Shown: in pieces, positions 44,967-53,884 of the stretch | Numbering within the stretch: position 1 is the first letter of the stretch | How the letters are laid out: each line of letters opens with the position of its first letter | Assembly (NCBI RefSeq): GCF_009176645.1 | Contig: NZ_AP019007.1 | Span: 186,001-250,000, forward strand | Length of the DNA stretch: 64,000 bases | DNA from: Enterobacter oligotrophicus | GTDB lineage: Bacteria; Pseudomonadota; Gammaproteobacteria; Enterobacterales; Enterobacteriaceae | Direction of reading: 5' to 3' | Position numbers and translations under genes: made by a program | The notes under the pieces: generated by a model | The model's database searches: none | The model's input: only the letters and a program-made list of their open reading frames with translations | What the model was told of the DNA's origin: nothing

Positions 44967-46070
44967 ATGCAACGACAACACACCCCGTACCGCGCCGATG
45001 TAGTAGGCAGTTTCTTACGCCCGGATGCCATCAAGCAGGCTCGCCTGAAATTCGCCAGCGGCGAGATTGATGCCGGGCAGCTTCGCGCCGTGGAAGATGA
45101 GGCTATCCGCCATGTTGTCGAACAGCAGTGTGCCTGCGGTTTGCACGTGGTAACCGACGGTGAGTTTCGTCGCGCCTGGTGGCATTTCGATTTCTTCGAT
45201 GGCCTGCAGGGCGTCGAGCGTTACGATTCACAGCAGGGGATTCAGTTCAACGGTGTTCAGACCAAAGCTCACGGCGTGCGCGTCACGGGTAAACTGGGCT
45301 TTGGCGATCACCCGATGCTGGAAGACTTCCGTTATCTGAAAAGCATTAGCGGTAACGCTCAACCGAAGATGACCATTCCGAGCCCGAGCGTGCTGCATTT
45401 CCGCGGCGGTCGCAAAGACATTGATGCGACGGTTTACCCGGATCTGAATGCGTATTTTGACGATCTGGCCACCACATGGCGTGATGCGATTCGGGCCTTT
45501 TACGATGCTGGTTGCCGCTACCTGCAACTGGATGACACCGTCTGGGCGTACCTTTGCTCGGACGACCAGCGTCGTCAAATCCGCGAGCGTGGCGATGACG
45601 CAGATGAACTGGCGCGTATCTATGCCCGCGTGCTGAATAAAGCACTGGAAGGCAAACCGGACGACCTGACCATCGGCCTGCATGTTTGTCGCGGTAACTT
45701 CCGCTCAACCTGGATTTCAGAGGGTGGCTATGAGCCGGTCGCGGAAGTGTTGTTCGGCACCGTTAACGTCGACGCCTTCTTCCTGGAGTATGACAACGAC
45801 CGTAGCGGGGATTTCGCGCCGCTGCGTTTTGTCCGCCCCGGCAAGCAGCAGGTGGTGCTCGGTCTTATCACCACGAAAAACGGTGAACTGGAAAACCCGG
45901 ACGGCGTGAAAGCGCGTCTGGAAGAGGCGGCGAAATATGTTGCCAAAGAGCAGATCTGTTTAAGCCCGCAGTGTGGTTTTGCCTCAACTGAAGAGGGCAA
46001 CAGCCTGAGTGAAGCTCAGCAGTGGGATAAAGTGCGTCTGGTGACGCAAATCGCCAGCGAAGTCTGGTAA
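44967..46070 (+). CDS. MetE C-terminal-like (cobalamin-independent methionine synthase II) protein
   Basis: This 367-residue protein equals the catalytic half of MetE, without the N-terminal domain that holds folate in full-length enzymes. Zinc ligands are all present: His239 and Cys241 in LHVCRGN, Glu274 in FFLEYD and Cys336 in SPQCGFAS. DGEFRR at 64-69 and QLDDTVWAYL near 187 are also family marks. Proteins of this size (YxjG and relatives) methylate homocysteine from other donors or act in related thiol chemistry. Met boxes upstream indicate MetJ repression. The urt operon follows after 203 bases with its own promoter. Confidence 0.87.
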   Translation: MQRQHTPYRADVVGSFLRPDAIKQARLKFASGEIDAGQLRAVEDEAIRHVVEQQCACGLHVVTDGEFRRAWWHFDFFDGLQGVERYDSQQGIQFNGVQTKAHGVRVTGKLGFGDHPMLEDFRYLKSISGNAQPKMTIPSPSVLHFRGGRKDIDATVYPDLNAYFDDLATTWRDAIRAFYDAGCRYLQLDDTVWAYLCSDDQRRQIRERGDDADELARIYARVLNKALEGKPDDLTIGLHVCRGNFRSTWISEGGYEPVAEVLFGTVNVDAFFLEYDNDRSGDFAPLRFVRPGKQQVVLGLITTKNGELENPDGVKARLEEAAKYVAKEQICLSPQCGFASTEEGNSLSEAQQWDKVRLVTQIASEVW

Positions 46071-46086
46071 ACCCAGGGCACAGCGC

Positions 46087-46190
46087 TGCATTATTTAAGT
46101 GCAACGCTGTGCCATTCTGAGTCGTTCCCGCCCGATCCGCGTCTCCATCCCCCGAAAATCCGCTCTCCCCATTCTGGCATCCTTTTTGCT
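46087..46190 (+). promoter_or_regulatory. Sigma-54 promoter of the urt operon with possible NtrC site
   Basis: TGGCAT-N5-TTGCT (46175-46190) matches the sigma-54 -24/-12 pattern (TGGCAC-N5-TTGCA) with exact spacing. About 72 bases further upstream TGCA-N9-TGCA (46087-46103) has the size and ends of an NtrC half-site pair (TGCAC...GTGCA). This indicates nitrogen control of urtABCDE. Confidence 0.75.
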
Positions 46191-46273
46191 CTCCTTAAGC
46201 TGACACTCGTTTATTTTCTGCGTCCACGCCGTAACGGACGTATTCGCACAGCTTACTTTTCAGGAGTGAAAAT

Positions 46274-47545
46274 ATGCACCGTCGTACCTTATTAAAAGCC
46301 TTTGCGCTATCAGCCTCGGTTGTTGCCATGGGGATGAGCTTTGGCGTGCAGGCGGCTGATACCATCAAAGTGGGGATCATGCACTCGCTGTCCGGCACCA
46401 TGGCCATTTCTGAAACACCGCTGAAAGATGTTGCTCTGATGACGATCGACGAGATCAATGCCAAAGGGGGCGTGCTGGGGAAAAAGCTGGAACCCGTGGT
46501 CGTTGATCCGGCCTCAAACTGGCCGCTGTTCGCGGAGAAAGCGCGTCAGCTTCTGAGCCAGGATCACGTGGCTGTGGTATTTGGCTGCTGGACGTCGGTA
46601 TCTCGCAAATCGGTTCTGCCTGTGTTCGAAGAGCTTAACGGGCTGCTGTTCTATCCGGTGCAATACGAAGGTGAAGAGATGTCGCCTAACGTCTTCTATA
46701 CCGGCGCGGCACCAAACCAGCAGGCGATCCCGGCGGTGGAGTACCTGATGAGCGAAGACGGCGGCAGTGCCAAACGCTTCTTCCTGCTGGGGACGGACTA
46801 CGTCTATCCGCGTACCACCAACAAGATCCTGCGCGCTTTCCTGCATTCGAAAGGGGTGGCCGATAAAGACATTGAAGAGGTCTATACCCCGTTCGGCCAT
46901 AGCGACTACCAAACGATTGTTGCCAATATCAAAAAATTCTCCGCTGGCGGTAAAACGGCCGTGGTCTCAACGATCAACGGCGATTCTAACGTGCCGTTCT
47001 ATAAAGAGCTGGCGAATCAGGGGCTGAAAGCGACCGATGTACCGGTAGTGGCGTTCTCCGTGGGTGAGGAAGAACTGCGTGGGATCGACACCAAACCGCT
47101 GGTCGGCAACCTTGCGGCATGGAACTACTTTGAGTCCGTCGATAACCCAACCAACCAGGCGTTTGTGGCGGATTACAAGGCGTATGCCAAAGCACACAAG
47201 CTGCCGAACGCCGATACCGTTGTCACGAACGATCCTATGGAAGCGACCTATGTAGGCATTCATATGTGGGCGCAGGCGGTGGAAAAAGCGGGTACGACTG
47301 ATGTGGATAAAGTCCGCGCGGCAATGGCCGGGCAATCCTTTAAGGCACCGTCGGGCTTTACCCTCACCATGGACGCCACCAACCACCACCTGCATAAGCC
47401 AGTCATGATTGGCGAAATTGAAGGCAACGGCCAGTTCAACGTGGTCTGGCAGACTGAACAGCCGGTTCGCGCCCAGCCGTGGAGCCCGTTCATCGACGGG
47501 AATGACAAAAAACCCGATCAGCCGATGAAAACCGCCAGCAACTAA
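46274..47545 (+). CDS. urtA: Urea ABC transporter substrate-binding protein
   Basis: This 423-residue periplasmic receptor starts with a signal peptide carrying HRRTLLKAF, a twin-arginine-like motif, and is cleaved near VQAAD (residue 28). The mature part is the UrtA type of branched-chain amino-acid receptor: KVGIMHSLSGTMAISETPLKDV, FGCWTSVSRKSVLPVFEE and GTDYVYPRTTNKIL. It should deliver urea or short amides to UrtB/UrtC. It is first in a five-gene operon behind a sigma-54 promoter. There are no urease genes in the window. Confidence 0.95.
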   Translation: MHRRTLLKAFALSASVVAMGMSFGVQAADTIKVGIMHSLSGTMAISETPLKDVALMTIDEINAKGGVLGKKLEPVVVDPASNWPLFAEKARQLLSQDHVAVVFGCWTSVSRKSVLPVFEELNGLLFYPVQYEGEEMSPNVFYTGAAPNQQAIPAVEYLMSEDGGSAKRFFLLGTDYVYPRTTNKILRAFLHSKGVADKDIEEVYTPFGHSDYQTIVANIKKFSAGGKTAVVSTINGDSNVPFYKELANQGLKATDVPVVAFSVGEEELRGIDTKPLVGNLAAWNYFESVDNPTNQAFVADYKAYAKAHKLPNADTVVTNDPMEATYVGIHMWAQAVEKAGTTDVDKVRAAMAGQSFKAPSGFTLTMDATNHHLHKPVMIGEIEGNGQFNVVWQTEQPVRAQPWSPFIDGNDKKPDQPMKTASN

Positions 47546-47569
47546 GCCATTACCGCAGGGAGAAAAGTC

Positions 47570-49144
47570 ATGAACGCCATGCGCATGATCATCGCTATTG
47601 TGTGGCTTACCGGACTGCTGCCAGGGATGGCGCAGGCATCGGATGCCGATAATTTTGTTGCCGCGAATCGCAGCCAGCAGGCAGCGATGTTGACACAATG
47701 GGCGGCATCGCCGGAACCGGCGCGGCTGGCATTGCTACACGCGCTGCAAACCGAAAACCTGTTTATCGACAGTCAAAAACATGCCTTTACGCGCAGCCAG
47801 GGCCACATGCTCGCGCTGGGCGACGCAAAAGCGGCAGCAGGGCAAACTAAAGCGGTACGCCTGACCAACCGGCTACGCGTTTTGTCTGCCACCGCATTGG
47901 CAACTCATCAACTTGTCAGTGACAACGTCACGGAAAGACGCGCAGCAGCGAAACAACTTCAGCGCGATGCCCAGCCAGAAATGCTCGATTTCCTGCAAAA
48001 GCGGGCAAACAGCGAGACGGACGACGTTGCGCGACAGTCGCTTCTGCTGGCACTGGCGAACCTGCAGGTAAACAACCCTCAGGCAGAGGTGCGCCGCAAG
48101 GCCGTTGAACTGCTCGGCCAGTCCGACGACCCGGACGTTCAGTCCCGGCTGATGCCCTTTACCCAGCCACAAAACGAACCGGATGCCAGCGTGCGTGCGG
48201 CTGCCGAAGAGAGCCTGAAGCATATTAAGTACCGTCTGATGTGGGGCGATCTGCTGGGGCAGGCGTTTATGGGCCTTTCGCTGGGGTCGGTGTTGCTGCT
48301 GGCAGCGCTCGGGCTGGCGATCACCTACGGCTTGCTGGGTGTCATCAACATGGCGCACGGCGAGATGCTGATGCTGGGAGCCTATGCCACCTGGATGGTG
48401 CAACAGATGATGGCGCAACTGGCACCGCAGTGGCTGGCGCTCTATCCCGTGGTGGCGCTGCCAGTCGCGTTTATTCTGACCGCATCCATTGGGATGGTGC
48501 TGGAACGCACGGTGATCCGCCATCTGTACGGTCGACCACTGGAAACGCTGCTGGCCACCTGGGGGATCAGCCTGATGCTGATCCAACTGGTGCGCATGAC
48601 CTTTGGCGCACAGAACCTTGAGGTTGCCAACCCAGCCTGGCTTTCGGGTGGCGTACAGGTATTCGCCAACCTGACGTTGCCGTGGAACCGTATCGTGGTG
48701 CTGGGTTTTGTGTTGCTGGTGCTGTTCTTCACCTGGCTCATTCTGAATAAAACCCGTCTTGGCCTTAACGTGCGCGCGGTTACGCAAAACCGCAGCATGG
48801 CCGCCTGCTGCGGCGTACCGACGGGGCGTATTGATATGCTGGCCTTTGGTCTTGGCTCAGGGATTGCGGGTTTAGGCGGCGTGGCGTTATCCCAGTTAGG
48901 TAATGTCGGGCCGGAACTGGGTCAGGGCTACATTATCGATTCGTTCCTGGTGGTGGTGCTGGGCGGCGTAGGCCAGCTGGCAGGAAGCGTGGCTGCGGCA
49001 TTTGGCCTGGGGATTTTCAACAAAATTCTGGAGCCACAGATGGGCGCGGTTCTTGGCAAAATCCTGATTCTGGTGGCGATCATTCTGTTTATTCAGAAAC
49101 GCCCGCAGGGGTTGTTTGCACTCAAAGGGAGGGTTACTGATTAA
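47570..49144 (+). CDS. urtB: Urea ABC transporter permease UrtB
   Basis: This 524-residue protein has a signal-like N-terminus and a helical periplasmic region (residues 20-220) with HEAT-like pairs such as VRRKAVELLGQSDDPDVQSRL. A LivH-type permease domain with about eight helices follows, opening at GDLLGQAFMGLSLGSVLLL. The long N-terminal region is typical of UrtB and distinguishes it from LivH. It follows urtA by 24 bases, and its stop overlaps the urtC start by one base. Confidence 0.95.
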   Translation: MNAMRMIIAIVWLTGLLPGMAQASDADNFVAANRSQQAAMLTQWAASPEPARLALLHALQTENLFIDSQKHAFTRSQGHMLALGDAKAAAGQTKAVRLTNRLRVLSATALATHQLVSDNVTERRAAAKQLQRDAQPEMLDFLQKRANSETDDVARQSLLLALANLQVNNPQAEVRRKAVELLGQSDDPDVQSRLMPFTQPQNEPDASVRAAAEESLKHIKYRLMWGDLLGQAFMGLSLGSVLLLAALGLAITYGLLGVINMAHGEMLMLGAYATWMVQQMMAQLAPQWLALYPVVALPVAFILTASIGMVLERTVIRHLYGRPLETLLATWGISLMLIQLVRMTFGAQNLEVANPAWLSGGVQVFANLTLPWNRIVVLGFVLLVLFFTWLILNKTRLGLNVRAVTQNRSMAACCGVPTGRIDMLAFGLGSGIAGLGGVALSQLGNVGPELGQGYIIDSFLVVVLGGVGQLAGSVAAAFGLGIFNKILEPQMGAVLGKILILVAIILFIQKRPQGLFALKGRVTD

Positions 49145-50217
49145 TGAGCCAGCCACTGACCTTAACGCTGGCGCGTAGCGCGCCACGGACCACGCAAATT
49201 ATTGGCAGCCTGCTGGTGGCGATCCTGCTGGTATTACCGTTTCTCGCCTTGCTGCCCGCCAGCCACCCGCTGGCACTCTCGACCTGGATGCTAACGCTCC
49301 TGGGTAAGATCCTCTGTTACGCCATCGTGGCCGTCGCGCTCGACCTTGTCTGGGGATATGCGGGCATGTTGTCTCTGGGGCACGGTATTTTCTTCGCGCT
49401 GGGCGGCTATGCAATGGGAATGTATCTGATGCGCCAGGCGGCGGGTGACGGTCTGCCTGCGTTTATGTCGTTTCTTTCATGGAGTGAACTGCCCTGGTTC
49501 TGGTGGGGAACGCAACACTTTGCCTGGGCGCAGGTGTTGATTGTGATGGTTCCCGGCCTGCTGGCGCTGGTCTTCGGCTGGTTTGCCTTTCGCTCGAAGA
49601 TCAAAGGGGTCTATTTCTCCATCATGACTCAGGCGTTGACCTACGCGGGCATGTTGCTGTTCTTTCGCAATGAAACCGGCTTCGGTGGAAATAACGGCTT
49701 TACCGGCTTTACCACGCTGCTCGGTTTTTCCGTAACGGCAACGACTACGCGCATAGCGCTGTTTCTGGCGACCGTGCTGTTGTTGCTACTGGCACTGGGC
49801 ATCGGTTTTGCGCTGGCGAAGAGCAAGTTTGGCCGCATTCTGACGGCCGTTCGCGATGCTGAAAACCGCCTGACATTTTGCGGCTACGATCCACGCGGAT
49901 TCAAACTGCTGGTCTGGACGCTTTCTGCCGTGCTGTGTGGCCTGGCGGGGGCACTGTATGTTCCGCAGGTCGGCATCATTAACCCCGGCGAAATGTCGCC
50001 GACTAACTCGATAGAAGCGGCGATCTGGGTGGCGCTGGGCGGGCGTGGCACGCTGGCAGGGCCGGTGATTGGCGCGGCGCTGGTGAACGGGGCGAAAAGC
50101 GTGTTTACCGTCACAATGCCGGAATACTGGCAGCTGTTTCTGGGGCTGATATTTATCGCGGTCACGCTGTTTTTACCGCGCGGCGTCTACGGTCTGTTGC
50201 GTAAGGGAGAGAAATAA
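49144..50217 (+). CDS. urtC: Urea ABC transporter permease UrtC
   Basis: This 357-residue LivM-type permease has about ten hydrophobic segments, including AVALDLVWGYAGMLSLGHGIFFALGGYAMGMYL near residues 60-92. It carries the conserved cytoplasmic GRILTAVRDAENRLTFCGY coupling loop near 231-249. It pairs with UrtB to form the channel. It overlaps urtB and urtD by one base at each end (TAATG), so the genes are translated together. Confidence 0.95.
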   Translation: MSQPLTLTLARSAPRTTQIIGSLLVAILLVLPFLALLPASHPLALSTWMLTLLGKILCYAIVAVALDLVWGYAGMLSLGHGIFFALGGYAMGMYLMRQAAGDGLPAFMSFLSWSELPWFWWGTQHFAWAQVLIVMVPGLLALVFGWFAFRSKIKGVYFSIMTQALTYAGMLLFFRNETGFGGNNGFTGFTTLLGFSVTATTTRIALFLATVLLLLLALGIGFALAKSKFGRILTAVRDAENRLTFCGYDPRGFKLLVWTLSAVLCGLAGALYVPQVGIINPGEMSPTNSIEAAIWVALGGRGTLAGPVIGAALVNGAKSVFTVTMPEYWQLFLGLIFIAVTLFLPRGVYGLLRKGEK

Positions 50218-51014
50218 TGCAGCCAGCAGAAGGATTGTTTACCCGCCAGTTGCCCGGCGACCGCTATCGCGACCAGACCGATCCGGTGCTGCAACTGGAG
50301 GCCATCAACGTGAATTTCGATGGATTTCAGGCGCTGACGGACCTTTCACTGAATATCGGCGTCGGCGAGCTGCGCTGCGTGATTGGGCCAAACGGTGCAG
50401 GGAAAACCACGTTAATGGATGTCATCACCGGTAAAACCCGGCCAAAAAGCGGGAAAGCCATTTACGACCAGTCTACCGACCTGACCACGCTGGAGCCCGC
50501 CGCCATTGCCCGACAGGGGATCGGGCGAAAATTTCAGAAACCGACGGTGTTTGAAGCGTTAACGGTGTGGGAAAACCTCGAAATTGCGATGAAAACCGAC
50601 AAGTCTGTCTGGGCGAGCCTGCGGGCTAAACTCACTGGTGAGCAACGCGATCGTATCGATGAGATGCTGGTTTTGCTGCGCTTGACCACAGAACGTGACC
50701 GCCGCGCGGGGCTGCTTTCTCACGGGCAGAAGCAGTTCCTGGAGATTGGCATGCTGCTGGTGCAAGACCCGCATCTGTTACTGCTGGATGAGCCTGCCGC
50801 CGGGATGACCGACGCGGAGACTGAATATACGGCTGAACTTTTCAGAACGCTGGCGGGCAAGCATTCCCTGATGGTGGTTGAGCACGATATGGGCTTTGTG
50901 GAAACCATTGCCGATCACGTTACGGTACTGCATCAGGGACGCGTACTGGCGGAAGGATCGCTTCGCGAGGTGCAGGCCAACGAGCAGGTGATTGAAGTCT
51001 ATCTGGGACGCTAA
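50217..51014 (+). CDS. urtD: Urea ABC transporter ATPase UrtD
   Basis: This 265-residue LivG-type ATPase has Walker A GPNGAGKTTLMD near residues 59-70. The ABC signature is replaced by the family's LLSHGQKQFLEIG near 164-176. Walker B LLLLDEPAAGMTDAE is near 184-198, and a switch His lies in VVEHDMGFVE. It has a short N-terminal extension before LQLEAINVNFDGF. It works with UrtE to power uptake. Confidence 0.95.
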   Translation: MQPAEGLFTRQLPGDRYRDQTDPVLQLEAINVNFDGFQALTDLSLNIGVGELRCVIGPNGAGKTTLMDVITGKTRPKSGKAIYDQSTDLTTLEPAAIARQGIGRKFQKPTVFEALTVWENLEIAMKTDKSVWASLRAKLTGEQRDRIDEMLVLLRLTTERDRRAGLLSHGQKQFLEIGMLLVQDPHLLLLDEPAAGMTDAETEYTAELFRTLAGKHSLMVVEHDMGFVETIADHVTVLHQGRVLAEGSLREVQANEQVIEVYLGR

Positions 51015-51023
51015 GGAGCCGCG

Positions 51024-51722
51024 ATGTTACAGGTTAATGAACTGAATCAGTATTACGGCGGAAGCCATATTCTGCGCGGTGTGAGCTTTGAGGCTGTTAC
51101 CGGTGAGGTGACCTGCCTGCTGGGACGCAACGGTGTCGGGAAAACCACGCTGCTGAAGTGTCTGATGGGGCTGATCCCCGCCAGAACAGGTGATATCGTC
51201 TGGCAGGGCAAAAAGATCACCCACAGTAAACCGCACCAGCGTGTGCAGTCTGGCGTGGCGTATGTGCCTCAGGGACGCGAGATTTTCCCGCGTCTTACCG
51301 TCGAAGAAAATCTGCTGCTGGGACTGTCACGCTTCAGCGCGCGAGACGCGAAAAGCGTGCCGGATGAAATCTGGCAACTTTTCCCGGTGCTAAAAGAGAT
51401 GAAGCACCGCCGCGGGGGCGATCTCTCCGGCGGTCAGCAGCAGCAACTGGCGATTGGTCGTGCGCTGGCGAGTCGGCCGCAGTTATTAATTCTGGATGAA
51501 CCGACAGAGGGCATCCAGCCGTCGGTCATTAAAGAAATTGGACAGGTGATCCGCAAGCTGGCAGACAGAGGCGATATGGCTATTCTGCTGGTTGAACAGT
51601 TCTACGACTTTGCGGCGGAGCTTGCCGACAGCTATCTGCTGATGTCTCGCGGCACCATCATCCAGCGGGGGCGGGGTGAAAATATGGAGCAGGAGGGGGT
51701 TCGCGGGCAGGTTGCGATCTGA
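51024..51722 (+). CDS. urtE: Urea ABC transporter ATPase UrtE
   Basis: This 232-residue LivF-type ATPase has Walker A GRNGVGKTTLLK near residues 33-44, the signature GDLSGGQQQQLAIGRAL near 133-149, Walker B LLILDEPTEGIQPS near 155-168 and a VEQ switch in LLVEQFYDFA. It is the last gene of urtABCDE, nine bases after urtD. Its TGA stop overlaps the left edge of the Zur box of zinT, so the two units abut with no separate terminator. Confidence 0.95.
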   Translation: MLQVNELNQYYGGSHILRGVSFEAVTGEVTCLLGRNGVGKTTLLKCLMGLIPARTGDIVWQGKKITHSKPHQRVQSGVAYVPQGREIFPRLTVEENLLLGLSRFSARDAKSVPDEIWQLFPVLKEMKHRRGGDLSGGQQQQLAIGRALASRPQLLILDEPTEGIQPSVIKEIGQVIRKLADRGDMAILLVEQFYDFAAELADSYLLMSRGTIIQRGRGENMEQEGVRGQVAI

Positions 51723-51723
51723 A

Positions 51724-51740
51724 ATGTTATAATATAACAT
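51724..51740. promoter_or_regulatory. Zur box of zinT
   Basis: ATGTTATAATATAACAT is a perfect 17-base palindrome within GAAATGTTATAATATAACATCC, a near-exact match to the enterobacterial Zur site. It lies 35-51 bases before the zinT start. Confidence 0.93.
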
Positions 51741-51774
51741 CCTCATTCTCATAAAACGGAGTGAGGGTTTTATT

Positions 51775-52416
51775 TTGGCTATACGTATTGGAAAATTTGC
51801 AATGACTCTGGGGGCGCTGCTGGTCAGCGGCCAGCTGTTTGCCCACTCGCACGGTCACCAGATGACCGAAGCGGAACAGAAAGCGGCGAACGGCGTTTTT
51901 GAAGATAAAGACGTTAAGGACAGAAAACTGTCCGACTGGGACGGCGTCTGGCAGTCGGTCTATCCGTTTTTGCTGGATGGCTCGCTGGACCCGGTCTTTA
52001 AAAAGAAAGCGGAGAAGGATAAACATAAATCCTTTGACGAGGTGAAAACCTATTACCGCGCCGGTTACGCGACCGATGTGGATTCGATTGGCATTGAAAA
52101 TAACGTTATGGAATTCCATAAAGGCAACGCGGTGAGCAGCTGCCAGTACGATTACAACGGCTACAAAATCCTGACCTATGCCTCAGGCAAAAAAGGGGTT
52201 CGCTACCTGTTCGAGTGTAAGGCTGCTGACAGCAAGGCACCGAAATTTGTCCAGTTCAGTGACCATATCATCGGGCCGAAAGCCTCGTCACACTTCCATA
52301 TCTTTATGGGCAACACCTCTCATGAGGCACTGCTGAAAGAGATGGATAACTGGCCGACGTATTACCCGAACGAGATGGAGAAAGAGCAGGTCGTGGAGGA
52401 GATGTTGCACCACTAG
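51775..52416 (+). CDS. zinT: Periplasmic zinc-binding protein ZinT (YodA)
   Basis: The protein has 213 residues (E. coli 216), read from a TTG start that aligns with the E. coli N-terminus MAIR; an ATG nine codons in is the alternative. A signal peptide ends near QLFAHSHGH, giving a His-rich mature N-terminus. The calycin domain has [13 protein letters not shown], and the metal-binding histidines lie in SHFHIFMG. ZinT hands zinc to ZnuA during zinc limitation. It is behind a Zur box and next to the urt operon, which is not the E. coli location. Confidence 0.95.
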   Translation: MAIRIGKFAMTLGALLVSGQLFAHSHGHQMTEAEQKAANGVFEDKDVKDRKLSDWDGVWQSVYPFLLDGSLDPVFKKKAEKDKHKSFDEVKTYYRAGYATDVDSIGIENNVMEFHKGNAVSSCQYDYNGYKILTYASGKKGVRYLFECKAADSKAPKFVQFSDHIIGPKASSHFHIFMGNTSHEALLKEMDNWPTYYPNEMEKEQVVEEMLHH

Positions 52417-52427
52417 GTTTTTGCTGT

Positions 52428-52491
52428 TGCCGGGTGGCGCTGCGCTTCAAGAACGCGAACGTAGGCCGGGTAAGCGCAGCGCCACCCGGCA
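52428..52491. repeat. Paired REP-like palindromes after zinT
   Basis: A gccgggtggcgctgcgctt unit and an inverted ccgggtaagcgcagcgccacccggc unit lie between the converging ends of zinT and ydeE. Confidence 0.75.
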
Positions 52492-52501
52492 GTTAAACGG
52501 C

Positions 52502-53695
52502 TCACACTACGTCAGGCGTTTCGCACCACGCCTTCATGCTCATCCCACGCAAAATCATCAGCCAGGCAATGACAATGGCCGCCATCATAATGGCAAACAA
52601 CGACCAGTGTGGCAGATGGGTCAGGATAATCCCGGTGATCATCGGGTTGGCCGCCGCGCCCAGCCAGCCCAGCGCCTGCGCAGAGAAGTAGCTCGCCTTC
52701 ATCCCCGGCGGGGCAATGTTATCAATCAGCATATATTCCCCCGGTGCATAAATAATCTCGCCCAGCGTAAAGATGGCGGCGGCAATGCCCCAGTAAACCA
52801 GATTCTCCCCGGAGAGCATAAACCCGCCGAGTCCCGCGATGAAAAACAGGGTGGCGACAGTCATTAGCGGACGAATGTTAGTGGCTGAAATTTTGCGTCC
52901 AACGACGTACTGCAGCGTCACCACCACGGCGGCGTTCACCGGAAGCACGACGGCGACGACATTCTGGGCAAAATCGCTGTCGGCATTTGCCGCCAGTACG
53001 TACTGCGAAATGCAGCTGGCGAATGAGCCGCCAACGTAAGAAGCAAGGAGGCCGGACAGCGTGAACCAGAACAGGGCGCGGTCGCGCAGCAGCAAGGACG
53101 GCTGCCAGGGCGCTGTCGGCTGTGTCGTATCCAGTGCCACGCTTTTCTGCACGAAGAAGTGGATAAACCCGAGCGGGAGCGCGGCACAGAAGGCTGCGAG
53201 CCAGAACGGTAGTTGCAGGCTGTACATCACCAGCAGCGTGCCGATGGGCGGCCCGACCGTCCAGCCAATGTTCAGGAAACTGTAGTTCAGCGAAAACACG
53301 CGCGCTTTTTCGCTGGAGGTTAGCACATCGGCAAACCAGGCTTTCAGCACCGTTGAAAAAACAGAATAGGCGCAGTTGATCAGGGCAAAGAACAGCACCA
53401 CCAGCGTAACGTTATTTACCAGCGGGATCGCCACAAAACCGGCAATAAACGCCAGGATAGCGATCAGCATGTAGCGTTTTTTATCAAACTTATCGGCCAG
53501 AATGCCAAACCCTAAGCTGAACACCACGCCAATGGTCAGGGCGATGGTCAGGGCATAACCAATATTCTCAACGCTCATGCTGTAGGCGCGCGTGAGATAG
53601 ATGGTCATGAACGGCAGCGTTGCCCCTCGACCAATGGTTAATAGCAATGACGATGCCAGCAACGCTGCAGTGGAGCGCCTGAGAGATGGTTTCAT
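52502..53695 (-). CDS. ydeE: MFS efflux transporter YdeE
   Basis: The protein has 397 residues (E. coli YdeE 395), with the matching N-terminus LRRSTAALLASSLLLTIGRGATLPFMTIYL. Twelve helices and the MFS loop motif FGILADKFDKKRYM near residues 63-76 are present. E. coli YdeE exports dipeptides and affects drug sensitivity. It is divergent from eamA across 189 bases, as neighbours in E. coli also are. The ATG at 53695 follows a weak site (CAAGAAT). Confidence 0.95.
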   Translation of the reverse strand: MKPSLRRSTAALLASSLLLTIGRGATLPFMTIYLTRAYSMSVENIGYALTIALTIGVVFSLGFGILADKFDKKRYMLIAILAFIAGFVAIPLVNNVTLVVLFFALINCAYSVFSTVLKAWFADVLTSSEKARVFSLNYSFLNIGWTVGPPIGTLLVMYSLQLPFWLAAFCAALPLGFIHFFVQKSVALDTTQPTAPWQPSLLLRDRALFWFTLSGLLASYVGGSFASCISQYVLAANADSDFAQNVVAVVLPVNAAVVVTLQYVVGRKISATNIRPLMTVATLFFIAGLGGFMLSGENLVYWGIAAAIFTLGEIIYAPGEYMLIDNIAPPGMKASYFSAQALGWLGAAANPMITGIILTHLPHWSLFAIMMAAIVIAWLMILRGMSMKAWCETPDVV

Positions 53696-53884
53696 ATTCT
53701 TGCCCAGAAAATCGTTATGTTTTTTTTATGTTATATCAGGAGTACCACGACATAAGGGGCTTGTATAGCACCTGATTTATCCGTAAGTGCTTCACCTGAC
53801 TGCCAGAAATAATGATCTTCTCGTGACGCGTTTTTTTCGTTACCTTGAAGTGTTTACAAAAATTTAATAATTCAGGGGCAGGGT

